In this document: in pieces, positions 17,576 through 26,663 of the stretch | Numbering within the stretch: position 1 is the first letter of the stretch | Layout: every line of letters starts with the position of its first letter | Assembly (NCBI GenBank): GCA_947441055.1 | Contig: CANETC010000003.1 | Location: 1-47,014, forward strand | Reading direction: 5' to 3' | DNA: 47,014 bases | Origin: Cytophagaceae bacterium | GTDB lineage: Bacteria; Bacteroidota; Bacteroidia; Cytophagales; Flexibacteraceae | The notes under the pieces: generated by a model | What the model was told of the DNA's origin: nothing | Seen by the model: the letters and a program-made list of their open reading frames with translations, nothing else | Database searches by the model: none | Position numbers and translations under genes: made by a program

Positions 17576-18946
17576 ATGCAAATCAAAAACTCCATCCTCG
17601 AGACCATCGGAAATACGCCACTAATACGGCTCAATAAAATTACAGAAGGCCTGCCTGGTACAATCACTGCCAAAGTTGAGTATTTCAATCCTGGAAATTC
17701 TGTAAAGGATCGAATGGCCTTGAAAATGGTGGAGGTAGCTGAAAAAGAAGGCAAACTCAAACCTGGAGGCACCATCATTGAGTGCACGAGTGGAAATACA
17801 GGGATGGGCTTGGCACTTGCAGCCTGTGTAAAAGGGTACAAATGCATTTTTGTTACCACCGACAAGCAATCCAAAGAAAAAGCCGATGTATTGAAAGCAG
17901 TTGGAGCCGATGTAATCATTTGCCCAACCAATGTAATGCCGGATGATCCAAGAAGCTATTACAGCGTGGCAAAGCGGGTAGCTTCAGAAACCCCGAATTC
18001 TTACCACTTCAACCAATACGACAACTTGGCAAACCGCCAGGCCCATTACGAAAGCACTGGCCCTGAAATCTGGGAACAAACCGAAGGTAAAATCACGCAT
18101 TTGGTTTGCACTGCTGGTACTGGCGGAACAATTACAGGAACAGCAAAATACCTGAAAGAGAAAAATCCCAACATCCAGATCTGGGCCATTGATGTGTATG
18201 GATCACTGCTCACCAAATATTTCCGCACAGGGGAAATTGATATGGGTGAAGTTCATCCATACATCTCGGAAGGATTCGGGGAGGATTTTATCCCGAAGAA
18301 TTACGACATGTCGTTAATCGACCACTTCGAACAGGTAACCGATAAAGATGGTGCTGTTTTAACCCGCAGGCTTGCCAAAGAAGAAGGACTTTTTTGTGGA
18401 TACAGTGCAGGAAGTTGCCTGCAAGGGCTTTTCCAACTAAAGGACAGATTGAAAGAAACCGACTTGGTGGTTTGTATTTTTCATGACCACGGAAGCCGCT
18501 ATGTAGGCAAAATTTACAACGACAATTGGATGAAAGACAGAGGCTTCCTGGAAACAAGGACATTCGACTCTGCGCTTGACATCCTTCGGAAACGCGATCA
18601 AAATCATGGACTTATGACAATTGATGCATCCGCTAAAGTTTCAGAAGCAGTTCAGATTTTAAATCAGGCCGCGATTTCTCAGATTCCTGTCACGGAAAAT
18701 GGCGAATTCGTTGGTAGCCTTAGTGATACATCCATTCTGAACCGACTGATCGAAGAGCCGGAAATCAAATCAGCAAGCATACGCGAGGTAATGGAAGCGC
18801 CGTTTCCAATTGTGGATTCTCACCTGACTGTGAGCCAGATGTCTTCAAAACTTGGGAAGGACACAAAGGCCCTTCTTGTTAGAGACGAGAAAGGCGATTT
18901 TCAAATCATCACCCGATCTGACTTGCTCGTTGCAGTAGCCAGTTAA
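17576..18946 (+). CDS. Cystathionine beta-synthase with a CBS-domain pair
   Basis: This 456-residue PLP enzyme makes cystathionine from serine and homocysteine, the first step of transsulfuration. The PLP lysine is Lys44 in GNSVKDRMA, the TSGNTG loop (71-76) binds the substrate carboxylate, and GTGGTITG binds the PLP phosphate. A pair of CBS domains fills residues about 335-456 (ILNQAAISQIPVTENGEFVG). The heme-binding N-terminal extension of animal CBS is absent, as in most bacteria. O-acetylserine sulfhydrylases lack the CBS pair, which supports the CBS call. A CATATTTG box (17542-17549, one mismatch from the consensus) may be the promoter. Confidence 0.93.
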   Translation: MQIKNSILETIGNTPLIRLNKITEGLPGTITAKVEYFNPGNSVKDRMALKMVEVAEKEGKLKPGGTIIECTSGNTGMGLALAACVKGYKCIFVTTDKQSKEKADVLKAVGADVIICPTNVMPDDPRSYYSVAKRVASETPNSYHFNQYDNLANRQAHYESTGPEIWEQTEGKITHLVCTAGTGGTITGTAKYLKEKNPNIQIWAIDVYGSLLTKYFRTGEIDMGEVHPYISEGFGEDFIPKNYDMSLIDHFEQVTDKDGAVLTRRLAKEEGLFCGYSAGSCLQGLFQLKDRLKETDLVVCIFHDHGSRYVGKIYNDNWMKDRGFLETRTFDSALDILRKRDQNHGLMTIDASAKVSEAVQILNQAAISQIPVTENGEFVGSLSDTSILNRLIEEPEIKSASIREVMEAPFPIVDSHLTVSQMSSKLGKDTKALLVRDEKGDFQIITRSDLLVAVAS

Positions 18947-18952
18947 TGAAAC

Positions 18953-20503
18953 CTAAGGGAGAATCACTCCTTTAAACCGACCGGGATTCAAGACCGGTAT
19001 TTTTGTTCCATACTTTCCATTGATTGCCTTGATGAATTCATTGGCAGCCAATGCATTTCCTTTGGGCGTAAGGTGAACACCATCTAGGGAAAATGCGCCC
19101 CCAGAAAGGTATGATGCACTCGTAGAGATGGCATCAAAATAGGAACCTCGGGTGATATTCTTCAAAAAAGTATTGGCATCCACATGGGCTAATCCATATG
19201 CATCCGCCTGATTTTTTATGATCTGATTGTACATTGAAACAGCATTTCTTGCTCTGGCAGATTCATTTGAATTCAGCACAAAAACATCCGGAATTGGATT
19301 TCTGATGCTTACCCCAAATGCTTGCGTGGTATCGAGTCCAGACTTTGCCCAAGCCAGATATTCAAGAAATTCTTTCGGATAAACATCGTAGGGAGGAGGC
19401 AAGGTAAAAGTATTCACCAGGTTATGAATGATGTCTTTCCAGGCTTTTCCGCTAGGTTTTCCCAATTCGCTGGCATAGGGAGAAAAGGTGAGCGTAAGGA
19501 AAACATCTCCATCGAAATTGCCGGTAACTGAATTGAGCGATGCCAACTGATGAACCGGCCATTCCAGTACTTTGGTAGTATCCAGAATTTTCCCACTGTC
19601 GGATAAAAAAGCAGGCAGAATGGTATTTTGAAAAACAGAATCAAACTTAAATTCTCGGATGGAATATTTTCCCATTAGGCTCAGGCTCTTCTTTACACTT
19701 GGCGTAACCGTAGTAAAAAATGGAATCGAAGTAATGTCTCCGACATTCGACAAGGCCCCGCGTGGTTTGGTAGGAAGTGCTGCCAGACCTTGCATAAGTG
19801 CGCTATAATTCTTGCTGAATTCAGCGGCAGGGGTAATTTGACCCAGGTCTACATAGCCTCCCGCTGTAGCATAACCCAACACATCGTTGTTGCCCAACCA
19901 GCAGGTAAAAACTGTTGGCTTCTGTTCTATCACCTTTTGTAAATAAGTTGCTGTGGACTTCTCCTCCTTTGCCAGCATTCGTCCAAAAAAGCTGTTCGGA
20001 TTTCCATAACCCGCGGTCTGAATGTCTGCAACCTTAATTCCCGGCACACCCAGGTTGTTGTTTTTGGGGCCTAAATAAGGCTTTAAAACAATAGAATCTG
20101 GGTTGAGCGTTGGACTGTAAGCATCGGCAGACTTCCCTTCAACAGCATCCGGATCTAAGGGAACCGAAGACAAAATTGGGGTGCTTGCATCCAGAAAACC
20201 ATCCAAACGGAGATAACCAGTTCCATCGGATTCTTCCGGTGCAAAAAGAGGAGCATTAAATTCACCACCACCACAAAGGGAAAACTGACCTGCAATCAGA
20301 ACCGGATAGGCAACCTTTTGGCCTTCGAGAAATAATCCTCCACTTGCATAGCCAGCAGTCACGGAATTTCCAATGGCTACATAATTGGAGAGGTCTACTT
20401 TTCCATCGGTGCCGATGTTTGGTGGAACAGGATCAGGCTGGCAAGAAGAAAGCATGGCCAATGCCGGAACCAGAGAATATAAAAGGAATGCTTTGAAATT
20501 CAT
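18953..20503 (-). CDS. SGNH/GDSL-type hydrolase lipoprotein
   Basis: This 516-residue lipoprotein has a signal peptide ending LSSC (Cys21). The SGNH blocks are visible: block I as YVAIGNSVTAGYASGG (GNS in place of GDS, the Ser being the nucleophile), block III as WLGNNDVLGYA (Asn), and block V as DGVHLTPKGNA (Asp-x-x-His). These hydrolases cleave ester bonds in lipids or sugars. The gene follows a FadL-type outer-membrane transporter by 14 bases, so the two are almost certainly co-transcribed. A plausible idea is that the lipoprotein releases fatty acids at the surface or periplasm for the porin, but that is inference. Confidence 0.88.
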   Translation of the reverse strand: MNFKAFLLYSLVPALAMLSSCQPDPVPPNIGTDGKVDLSNYVAIGNSVTAGYASGGLFLEGQKVAYPVLIAGQFSLCGGGEFNAPLFAPEESDGTGYLRLDGFLDASTPILSSVPLDPDAVEGKSADAYSPTLNPDSIVLKPYLGPKNNNLGVPGIKVADIQTAGYGNPNSFFGRMLAKEEKSTATYLQKVIEQKPTVFTCWLGNNDVLGYATAGGYVDLGQITPAAEFSKNYSALMQGLAALPTKPRGALSNVGDITSIPFFTTVTPSVKKSLSLMGKYSIREFKFDSVFQNTILPAFLSDSGKILDTTKVLEWPVHQLASLNSVTGNFDGDVFLTLTFSPYASELGKPSGKAWKDIIHNLVNTFTLPPPYDVYPKEFLEYLAWAKSGLDTTQAFGVSIRNPIPDVFVLNSNESARARNAVSMYNQIIKNQADAYGLAHVDANTFLKNITRGSYFDAISTSASYLSGGAFSLDGVHLTPKGNALAANEFIKAINGKYGTKIPVLNPGRFKGVILP

Positions 20504-20517
20504 ATTGTTAACTCAAA

Positions 20518-21798
20518 TCAGAAGTTATAGGAAAGAGAAATGCCGGGAACAAAAACACGGATTTTATAGGTGCCTGGAACAAAGCTATCCGGGGCATTGA
20601 CCAGAATATCGGATGGAGATTGTTCACGGGTGTTTCCTTCAACATACAGGAAGGACGCGTCTACAGACAACTTATCCGAAACATGATAGCCAAGTCCGGC
20701 GGTGAAACAATTCCGGTTGGCATCCGGAGTTTCTGGAGTCATGTAGCCATCGCCAACCGGAGTTTGGTCGAAATAATACCCAGCCCGAACTGCAAATTTT
20801 TGACTGGCTTGATATTCGGCCCCAAATCGGATGATGGAAGCATCTTTATAATTTCGGGGAGAAGCGGTGGACATTGCACCATTTACACTGGCGCCATAAT
20901 CAAATCGCAACTCCTTGTAAGCCGACCAATAAACAAGGTTGTAATCCAAGGCAAGGAGTAGTTTAGGCCCTGCTTTCCATGCAAGGCCAGCGGAAAGCGT
21001 TGCCGGCAGTGGAAGGGTTGCCGAAAAACTCGTTTTTCCTCCTGGAGGAAAAAGACCCAAAACGCCTGAAGTACTCGGCGGCACAATAAAAGTTGCCTCA
21101 CCATCTTTTACCTTCATGTCCACCCGTGATCTGTAATCCAGACCAAAACTCAAATCTTCAGAAAGCTTGGCATGAATCCCGATGTTGTAGCCTAGTCCAT
21201 TGGCAGAACCTTTTAAACCCGCCTCAGAAAAACCATTTTGCAGGGCCAGAGCGCCAATTCCCTTTTGCAATTCTACCCCGCCTGTGGCATAAACAAAACC
21301 TGCACCAATGCCAATTTTGTCGGACAAACGGAAAGACACTGTGGGCTGAATGAAAACCGATTGAAGTTTCAAAGACCGAAGCACGCTGTAGCCTTTCCAG
21401 TCAGAAGGCCATTTTACTGAGGAGCCATAAGGCGTGTAAACACCCAGTCCAAATTTGAAACGACTGTCTTTCAATCCATAAGAAGCATACAAAGCAAATG
21501 GCGTTCCCAATGGACTTTCCGTTTCAGACTGGTAATTGCTGGGGGCATCGGTTTCTTGCCAGGCAATATATTTTACGCGGGAACGGATCAAGCTGCCACC
21601 AACAGAAACATTGTTCTTAATGGTGAAAGCCAAACTTCCGGGGTTAAAAAAAACAGAACTTGCATCAAAAGCGAGGGCTGTACCCGTATGGGCCATTCCA
21701 ATCTGGCGCTGGCCTTGAAGCGCAACCTGAAACCCACCAGAGAATGCCTGACTTCCAAAAAGAAGAAAGGCCGCAACAATCAGAAATTTCTTTTTCAT
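20518..21798 (-). CDS. OmpP1/FadL-family outer-membrane transporter
   Basis: The ATG at 21798 gives MKKKFLIVAAFLLFGSQAFSG, a clean signal peptide; an upstream in-frame ATG at 21867 adds 23 residues without signal character. The mature protein of about 400 residues has the FadL pattern: the N-terminal plug and early strands GGFQVALQGQRQIGMAHTG and AFDASSVFFNPG, then alternating beta-strands ending in an aromatic C-terminus (GISLSYNF). FadL proteins pass long-chain fatty acids and other hydrophobic compounds across the outer membrane. The downstream SGNH lipase-like lipoprotein supports a lipid-related role. The gene is divergent from the M14 peptidase. Confidence 0.9.
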   Translation of the reverse strand: MKKKFLIVAAFLLFGSQAFSGGFQVALQGQRQIGMAHTGTALAFDASSVFFNPGSLAFTIKNNVSVGGSLIRSRVKYIAWQETDAPSNYQSETESPLGTPFALYASYGLKDSRFKFGLGVYTPYGSSVKWPSDWKGYSVLRSLKLQSVFIQPTVSFRLSDKIGIGAGFVYATGGVELQKGIGALALQNGFSEAGLKGSANGLGYNIGIHAKLSEDLSFGLDYRSRVDMKVKDGEATFIVPPSTSGVLGLFPPGGKTSFSATLPLPATLSAGLAWKAGPKLLLALDYNLVYWSAYKELRFDYGASVNGAMSTASPRNYKDASIIRFGAEYQASQKFAVRAGYYFDQTPVGDGYMTPETPDANRNCFTAGLGYHVSDKLSVDASFLYVEGNTREQSPSDILVNAPDSFVPGTYKIRVFVPGISLSYNF

Positions 21799-21999
21799 TG
21801 GTATTAGGAATTCCGGCAAAACCGGAGTCCGGCAAGGTAATTGAAAAATCAATATTCCAATATCCAAAGCCCAAAGCTCTAAATCTTAAAACCATAAAGA
21901 CTAATCTGAATATTTCTGCTTTTTAAACATCTATTTTCGCTGAAGTACAACCATTTTTGCGCTCAGAAAGTCCTAGGATTAATCCCGAATTTAATCTCC

Positions 22000-24900
22000 A
22001 TGAATCAGGAAAACGAGATAAAAAACAAAGCCGCAGTAAGGCATTTTAAACATTGCCTAAACTTGCTTTTTCTACTACTGACCACCTTTTCGGCAGTTGA
22101 TTCTCAAGCGCAGACAAAGGCCCAGAAAAAACAAGCCGATAAACTTTTCAGAAACCGCGGCGAATTGTATTTCCGTTTTATGCTGAAAAACAAGGCCGAT
22201 ATCGGCGAGATTACTCGGGTAATTTCCATCGACCATGTAAAAGGAGATACCGTCTTTGCATTCGCCAACAAACGAGGATTACTTCAATTTTTTGGACTTG
22301 GGTACAACCGATTTAAAATACTCGAAACGCCCGCAGAAGAATTTCGCCGACTCGAAAACCAGGAAAAACGCTTAAAAAAAAAGCCCGGAATAACAAGCAC
22401 CCAGGCATTTGATGCCTACCCAAGCTACCCAGCTTACGAGCAGGCAATGGCCCAGTTTGCCGCTAGTTACCCGGGAATTTGCAAACTCATAAACCTCGGA
22501 ACGCTTCCCAGCGGGCGGAAAATTCTGGCACTCAAAATCAGCGATTCTGTCAACATCAATGAAAATGAGCCAAGATTTCTATACACATCCTCCATGCATG
22601 GCGATGAAGCAGCAGGATACCCAATGATGCTGAAACTGGCCGATACCCTCCTTAAAGGCTACGGCAACAACCCTGAGTTAACAAACCTTGTAAACCAAAT
22701 GGAAATCTGGATTAACCCATTGGCAAATCCGGATGGCACATACAAAGCTGGCAACAATTCGGTTTCAGGCGCAGTTCGGTTTAATGCCAACAACATTGAC
22801 CTCAACAGAAATTATCCAGATCCACAGGATGGCCCACATCCGGACGGAGAGGTTTACCAGCCTGAAACTAAAATTTTTATGAAACTGGCTGATAGCCTTT
22901 CTTTTGTAATGGCAGCCAACTTTCATGGAGGCGCCGAAGTCTGGAACTTTCCATGGGATACCTGGCAGCGCCGTCATCCGGATGAAAACTGGTGGACTGC
23001 GGAAGGAGTAAAATTCTCAGACTCCGCGAGGTCTCAATCTTCCACTTATTTCAACGAAAATTATGGATATCCAAACCTGCCGGGCGTATCCCAGGGTTTT
23101 GAATGGTATGAAGTAAATGGTGGCCGTCAGGATTACATGAACTGGTTTAAAAATTGCAGGGAGGTGACCTTAGAAATTTCAGACACCAAACTCATTCCAA
23201 ATTCTCAGATTCCTTTGCATTGGAAATACTTGAGAAGGTCGCTGATTGCTTATATGCAGGCTTCTCTCCGTGGAATTCGAGGACAGATAAGCGATGCCTG
23301 CACAGGCCTGCCAGTAAAAGCCCGCGTTTGGCTACAGTCCCACGACCGGGATAGTTCCCATGTATATTCATCCACTATTTTAGGCAACTACCACCGGCCT
23401 ATTTTTCCCGGCAATTATTCAATGCTGATTTCTGCGCCGGGTTACCAAAACTATTCCATTCCCACCATCCAGGTTGGCAATGACAACGCGACATTGATGA
23501 ATGCAATACTTCAGCCGAAAGAGCCAATTGCGTCTTTTGTTGAATCTAAAACCGACATATGCACGAGCAGCATTTCCTTCACTGATTTGAGTGGATCCGC
23601 TTCGCAATGGTCCTGGGACTTTGGCGATGGGCAGACATCCACAGAAAAAAATCCTGTGCACGAATACCAGCAGGAAGGTGTTTATATGGTGAAACTCATT
23701 GCAGGAAACTGCGCCGGCAGCGATACGGTTTTTCGGATGGTCAATATCATTAGTCCCGAAAAACCAATTACCGAGGGAGACACCTCCAATTGCGGCGCTG
23801 TGGTCCATATCCTCAAAGCCAATTCTACAAATCAAACCCTTTGGTATTCAAATCCGCAAGGTGGAATGGCTCTGGATACTGGAAACACATTTTCAACGCC
23901 GCTGCTTGACAGCACGCGCAATTGGTATGTGAAAGCGAGCAGGCCTTTGCAGCTACCGAATGCCGGACCTGTTTCAAATCAGCTTGGAACTGGAGGGTAT
24001 TTCACTGGAAACACTTACCATTTTTTAAGTTTCGATGTGATGCATGCTTTCAGGCTAAGATCCGTTCGTGTTTTTGCCAACACCGCCGGCAACAGAACCA
24101 TTCAATTGAGAAATGCTCAAGGGCAAGTGGTTCAATCCCGAATTATTCAGGTGCCGCAAGGCGATTCCAGACTTCAATTAAACTTTGATATTCCAAAAGG
24201 AGAAGGCTGGCAGCTTGGAATTGCGGGTGGCGCCAGTAACAACCTTTACCGAAATACGGTTGGAGCAGCCTATCCCTATCAAGTGGAAGGAATTCTCAGC
24301 ATCAATGGAAACAGTGCCGGAAATCCAGCCATCTACTATTTTTTCTACGACTGGGAAATTTCTTCATCCTGCGAGAGCGCGCCCGCTCCGGTTCAAGCCC
24401 TGGTGTTAAATGCGCCACGGCCACGGATAAGCATTTCATCCACCGCCGACACAGTTTGCGATGGAAATATTATTCAGCTTCAGGCCCAGTTTGCAAATAC
24501 ATTGAATCCTCAATTTACCTGGTTTGATGGATTGGCGCCACTTGGATCCACTCTCACAACCTTTACCGGTTTTCTATCGCCAGGCAGCCATTCCATCACC
24601 TGCCGTTTGCTTTCGGAAGATACTTGCGCAGTAGGAAATCCGGCAGTTTCCCTGCCAAAAACCATCCTGGTTTTGCCAAGACCAGATGCACCGCTTATCG
24701 CCCTTGCTGGCAATATCATCAACTCCAGTTCAGGCCCAGTTCTTTGGTATATAAACAATCAGCCCATTGGTGGAATGCCGACATCCAGCATTGCTGTGAC
24801 TTCAGATGGAAGTTATACCGCCGTGATTTCAGGCAACAATGGCTGTAGTTCCATTCCATCAGAACCCATCATCATCAATGCGGTTGCAGGAAAAAGGGAA

Positions 24901-25116
24901 GATACTTTTAGAATGTGGTTTGACGGAATTGATGTGTGGCTTGATAATAAAATCGAAAAGAGCCAAACAGTTGAAATCATGACAGCTGAAGGAAAAATCC
25001 TGCAGAAAATTCAGGCAGGTTTGGGAAGGAAAAAAATCAATCTTGACCAAGTGCCAGCTACTTTCCTGCTCATTCGCGCAACCGGCACAGGCAAACTTTT
25101 GAAAGTCATTCGGTAA
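22000..25116 (+). CDS. Secreted M14 zinc carboxypeptidase with a PKD domain and a T9SS-type C-terminus
   Basis: This 1038-residue protein has a signal segment (about 20-38) and an M14 domain (about 137-420). The zinc ligands are His200 and Glu203 in SSMHGDEAAG and His309 in ANFHGGAE; Asn269/Arg270 (DLNRNYPD) bind the substrate carboxylate; Glu392 (EVTLEIS) is the catalytic base. A carboxypeptidase regulatory-like domain follows (about 425-510), then a PKD domain (about 530-590, WSWDFGDGQTSTEKNP) and Ig/PKD-like modules. The last 80 residues (VEIMTAEGKIL ... LLIRATGTGKLLKVIR) resemble the type A sorting domain of T9SS cargo. It likely trims peptides outside the cell or at its surface. An SOUL gene follows 36 bases later. 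Confidence 0.92.
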   Translation: MNQENEIKNKAAVRHFKHCLNLLFLLLTTFSAVDSQAQTKAQKKQADKLFRNRGELYFRFMLKNKADIGEITRVISIDHVKGDTVFAFANKRGLLQFFGLGYNRFKILETPAEEFRRLENQEKRLKKKPGITSTQAFDAYPSYPAYEQAMAQFAASYPGICKLINLGTLPSGRKILALKISDSVNINENEPRFLYTSSMHGDEAAGYPMMLKLADTLLKGYGNNPELTNLVNQMEIWINPLANPDGTYKAGNNSVSGAVRFNANNIDLNRNYPDPQDGPHPDGEVYQPETKIFMKLADSLSFVMAANFHGGAEVWNFPWDTWQRRHPDENWWTAEGVKFSDSARSQSSTYFNENYGYPNLPGVSQGFEWYEVNGGRQDYMNWFKNCREVTLEISDTKLIPNSQIPLHWKYLRRSLIAYMQASLRGIRGQISDACTGLPVKARVWLQSHDRDSSHVYSSTILGNYHRPIFPGNYSMLISAPGYQNYSIPTIQVGNDNATLMNAILQPKEPIASFVESKTDICTSSISFTDLSGSASQWSWDFGDGQTSTEKNPVHEYQQEGVYMVKLIAGNCAGSDTVFRMVNIISPEKPITEGDTSNCGAVVHILKANSTNQTLWYSNPQGGMALDTGNTFSTPLLDSTRNWYVKASRPLQLPNAGPVSNQLGTGGYFTGNTYHFLSFDVMHAFRLRSVRVFANTAGNRTIQLRNAQGQVVQSRIIQVPQGDSRLQLNFDIPKGEGWQLGIAGGASNNLYRNTVGAAYPYQVEGILSINGNSAGNPAIYYFFYDWEISSSCESAPAPVQALVLNAPRPRISISSTADTVCDGNIIQLQAQFANTLNPQFTWFDGLAPLGSTLTTFTGFLSPGSHSITCRLLSEDTCAVGNPAVSLPKTILVLPRPDAPLIALAGNIINSSSGPVLWYINNQPIGGMPTSSIAVTSDGSYTAVISGNNGCSSIPSEPIIINAVAGKREDTFRMWFDGIDVWLDNKIEKSQTVEIMTAEGKILQKIQAGLGRKKINLDQVPATFLLIRATGTGKLLKVIR

Positions 25117-25182
25117 AATGGCAAAAGCTGTCCACAATCAGGTGCAAGAATAATGGCTGCGGCATGGTTTTGGAGACATAAA

Positions 25183-25788
25183 ATGCAAATGAAGTATCTC
25201 CTTTTCCTTGTGCCCCTTTTCCTCATCATTTCAGCCATGAGCATTTTTAGCAAAGACAATACGCCAACTGTTCCCTACAAAGTCCTTAAAAAGATTGGGG
25301 CCATAGAAATCCGGGCATACAATCCAGTGCTCTATGCAAGTGTCGAAAAAACCGGCCGAATGATGGAAATTGGAAGTCCCGGTTTCCGTGACCTTGCTGG
25401 CTACATTTTCGGGGGAAACAAGGAATCAAAAAAAATTGCCATGACCGCACCGGTAACTTTTCGTGCTGTTGATTCAAGTGGTGAAAAAACAGAAATGAGT
25501 TTCAGTATGCCACAAGGACTTACATTGGAGAACATACCAAAACCTTCATCCGGCAACATTCGACTGCATTTGGCAGAACCAGTTCAAATGGCAGTGTTGG
25601 AATTTGGCGGATTTGCCTCCAATAAAAACATCCAGGAAAAGGCCGAATCATTAAGAAAAAGCTTGAAAAAAGAAGGCATTGAATGGAAAGAACCCGTCAT
25701 CTTCATGGCATACAATTCGCCTTGGACATTATTCAGCCGCAGAAATGAAGTGGCCTTCGAGATTTCAGAAAATACCCAATTGAAGTAA
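25183..25788 (+). CDS. SOUL-family heme-binding-like protein
   Basis: This protein has a membrane or signal segment at the N-terminus (LLFLVPLFLIISAMS) and a SOUL/HBP fold behind it. Marks are VPYKVLKKIGAIEIRAYNPVLYASVE, the GFRDLAGYIFGGNKESKKIAMTAPV block and SPWTLFSRRNEVAFEI at the end. SOUL proteins bind heme or related tetrapyrroles in animals and plants; bacterial members are poorly studied. Three start codons are in frame: 25153 (10 extra residues with WFWRH), 25183 and 25189. I chose 25183 because the signal segment then follows the start at once. It sits between the M14 peptidase and the FISUMP protein on the same strand. Confidence 0.83.
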   Translation: MQMKYLLFLVPLFLIISAMSIFSKDNTPTVPYKVLKKIGAIEIRAYNPVLYASVEKTGRMMEIGSPGFRDLAGYIFGGNKESKKIAMTAPVTFRAVDSSGEKTEMSFSMPQGLTLENIPKPSSGNIRLHLAEPVQMAVLEFGGFASNKNIQEKAESLRKSLKKEGIEWKEPVIFMAYNSPWTLFSRRNEVAFEISENTQLK

Positions 25789-25862
25789 AAATTTATCCAA
25801 TACACAGCTTGGATTTTTTGACCCGGAACTGATACCTTGTCCGGCAGCTTTACAATCCTGGC

Positions 25863-26591
25863 ATGACACAATTATTTCCGGCACTAAGAAAATTTTCAAT
25901 CGCAATAATCGGCATTTCAGCTTTGTCAAATCCCGACTTTTCCTTCGGCCAGACTGCGGGAGAAACCGTGAAAGATGCAGATGGAAATAGATATCACACC
26001 GTTAAAATCGGAAATCAGCTTTGGTTGAAAGAAAACCTGAAATCGCAGAGTTTCCGCAATGGAGACAAAATTTTGTCGATGCCCATCAGCACAGACTGGT
26101 CTAATTTTACAAAACCTGCCGTTTCTGAAAAACCAAAGAACGGTCCATACGACGCGCATTATGGAAGGCTGTATAATTGGTATACAATTTCTGACCCAAG
26201 AGGACTTTGTCCAGCTGGATTTCATATTCCAAAGCGCAAAGACATTGAGATACTGCTTGATGAGTTGGGCAGAAACAAATCAAAATGGAGCGACAAATCC
26301 ATTTTCTCCCAAGGCGAAGCCGAAAATCTGGGCGGAAAATTGAAAGCAAAATCAAAATTGTGGCTTGCCCCGAATTCAGGCAGCAACAACCAAAGTGGCT
26401 TTAATGCCTTGCCGGCCGGATATAGGGCGCGCTCCATTGTGGACATGGGCCTTTCGGCCTGGTTCTGGACATCCACCGAATATGATGCACTCAATGCAGA
26501 TGGCATGGTGCTCAGCAATGAAAGCAGCGGCGCAAAACTTACCTACCATTTTAAAACGAATGGTTTCTCGGTAAGGTGTTTGAAAGATTAA
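25863..26591 (+). CDS. FISUMP-domain exported protein
   Basis: This 242-residue protein has an N-terminal signal segment, then a FISUMP domain (Fibrobacter succinogenes major paralogous domain). The pattern is KDADGNRYHTVKIGNQLWLKENL near residue 40, then YGRLYNWYTI, GLCPAGFHIPKRKDI, GFNALPAGYRA and WFWTSTEYDA, ending in GFSVRCLKD. FISUMP proteins are common, often surface-attached, in Bacteroidota and Fibrobacteres, but their function is unknown. A terminator shared with rny follows. A weak TAnnTTTG-like box (TACCTTGT) lies about 30 bases before the start. Confidence 0.85.
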   Translation: MTQLFPALRKFSIAIIGISALSNPDFSFGQTAGETVKDADGNRYHTVKIGNQLWLKENLKSQSFRNGDKILSMPISTDWSNFTKPAVSEKPKNGPYDAHYGRLYNWYTISDPRGLCPAGFHIPKRKDIEILLDELGRNKSKWSDKSIFSQGEAENLGGKLKAKSKLWLAPNSGSNNQSGFNALPAGYRARSIVDMGLSAWFWTSTEYDALNADGMVLSNESSGAKLTYHFKTNGFSVRCLKD

Positions 26592-26614
26592 TCCCTCTGC
26601 TTTTACCAAAATAA

Positions 26615-26653
26615 AAAAAGCCCCTGCGGTTCAGCAGAGGCTTTTCTTTTTTT
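26615..26653. terminator. Bidirectional terminator between the FISUMP gene and rny
   Basis: A hairpin with arms AAAGCC-C-CTGC and GCAG-A-GGCTTT, flanked by A and T runs on both sides, lies between the two convergent genes (25 bases after one stop, about 20 after the other). Confidence 0.85.
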
Positions 26654-26663
26654 CGGCCAAGAT

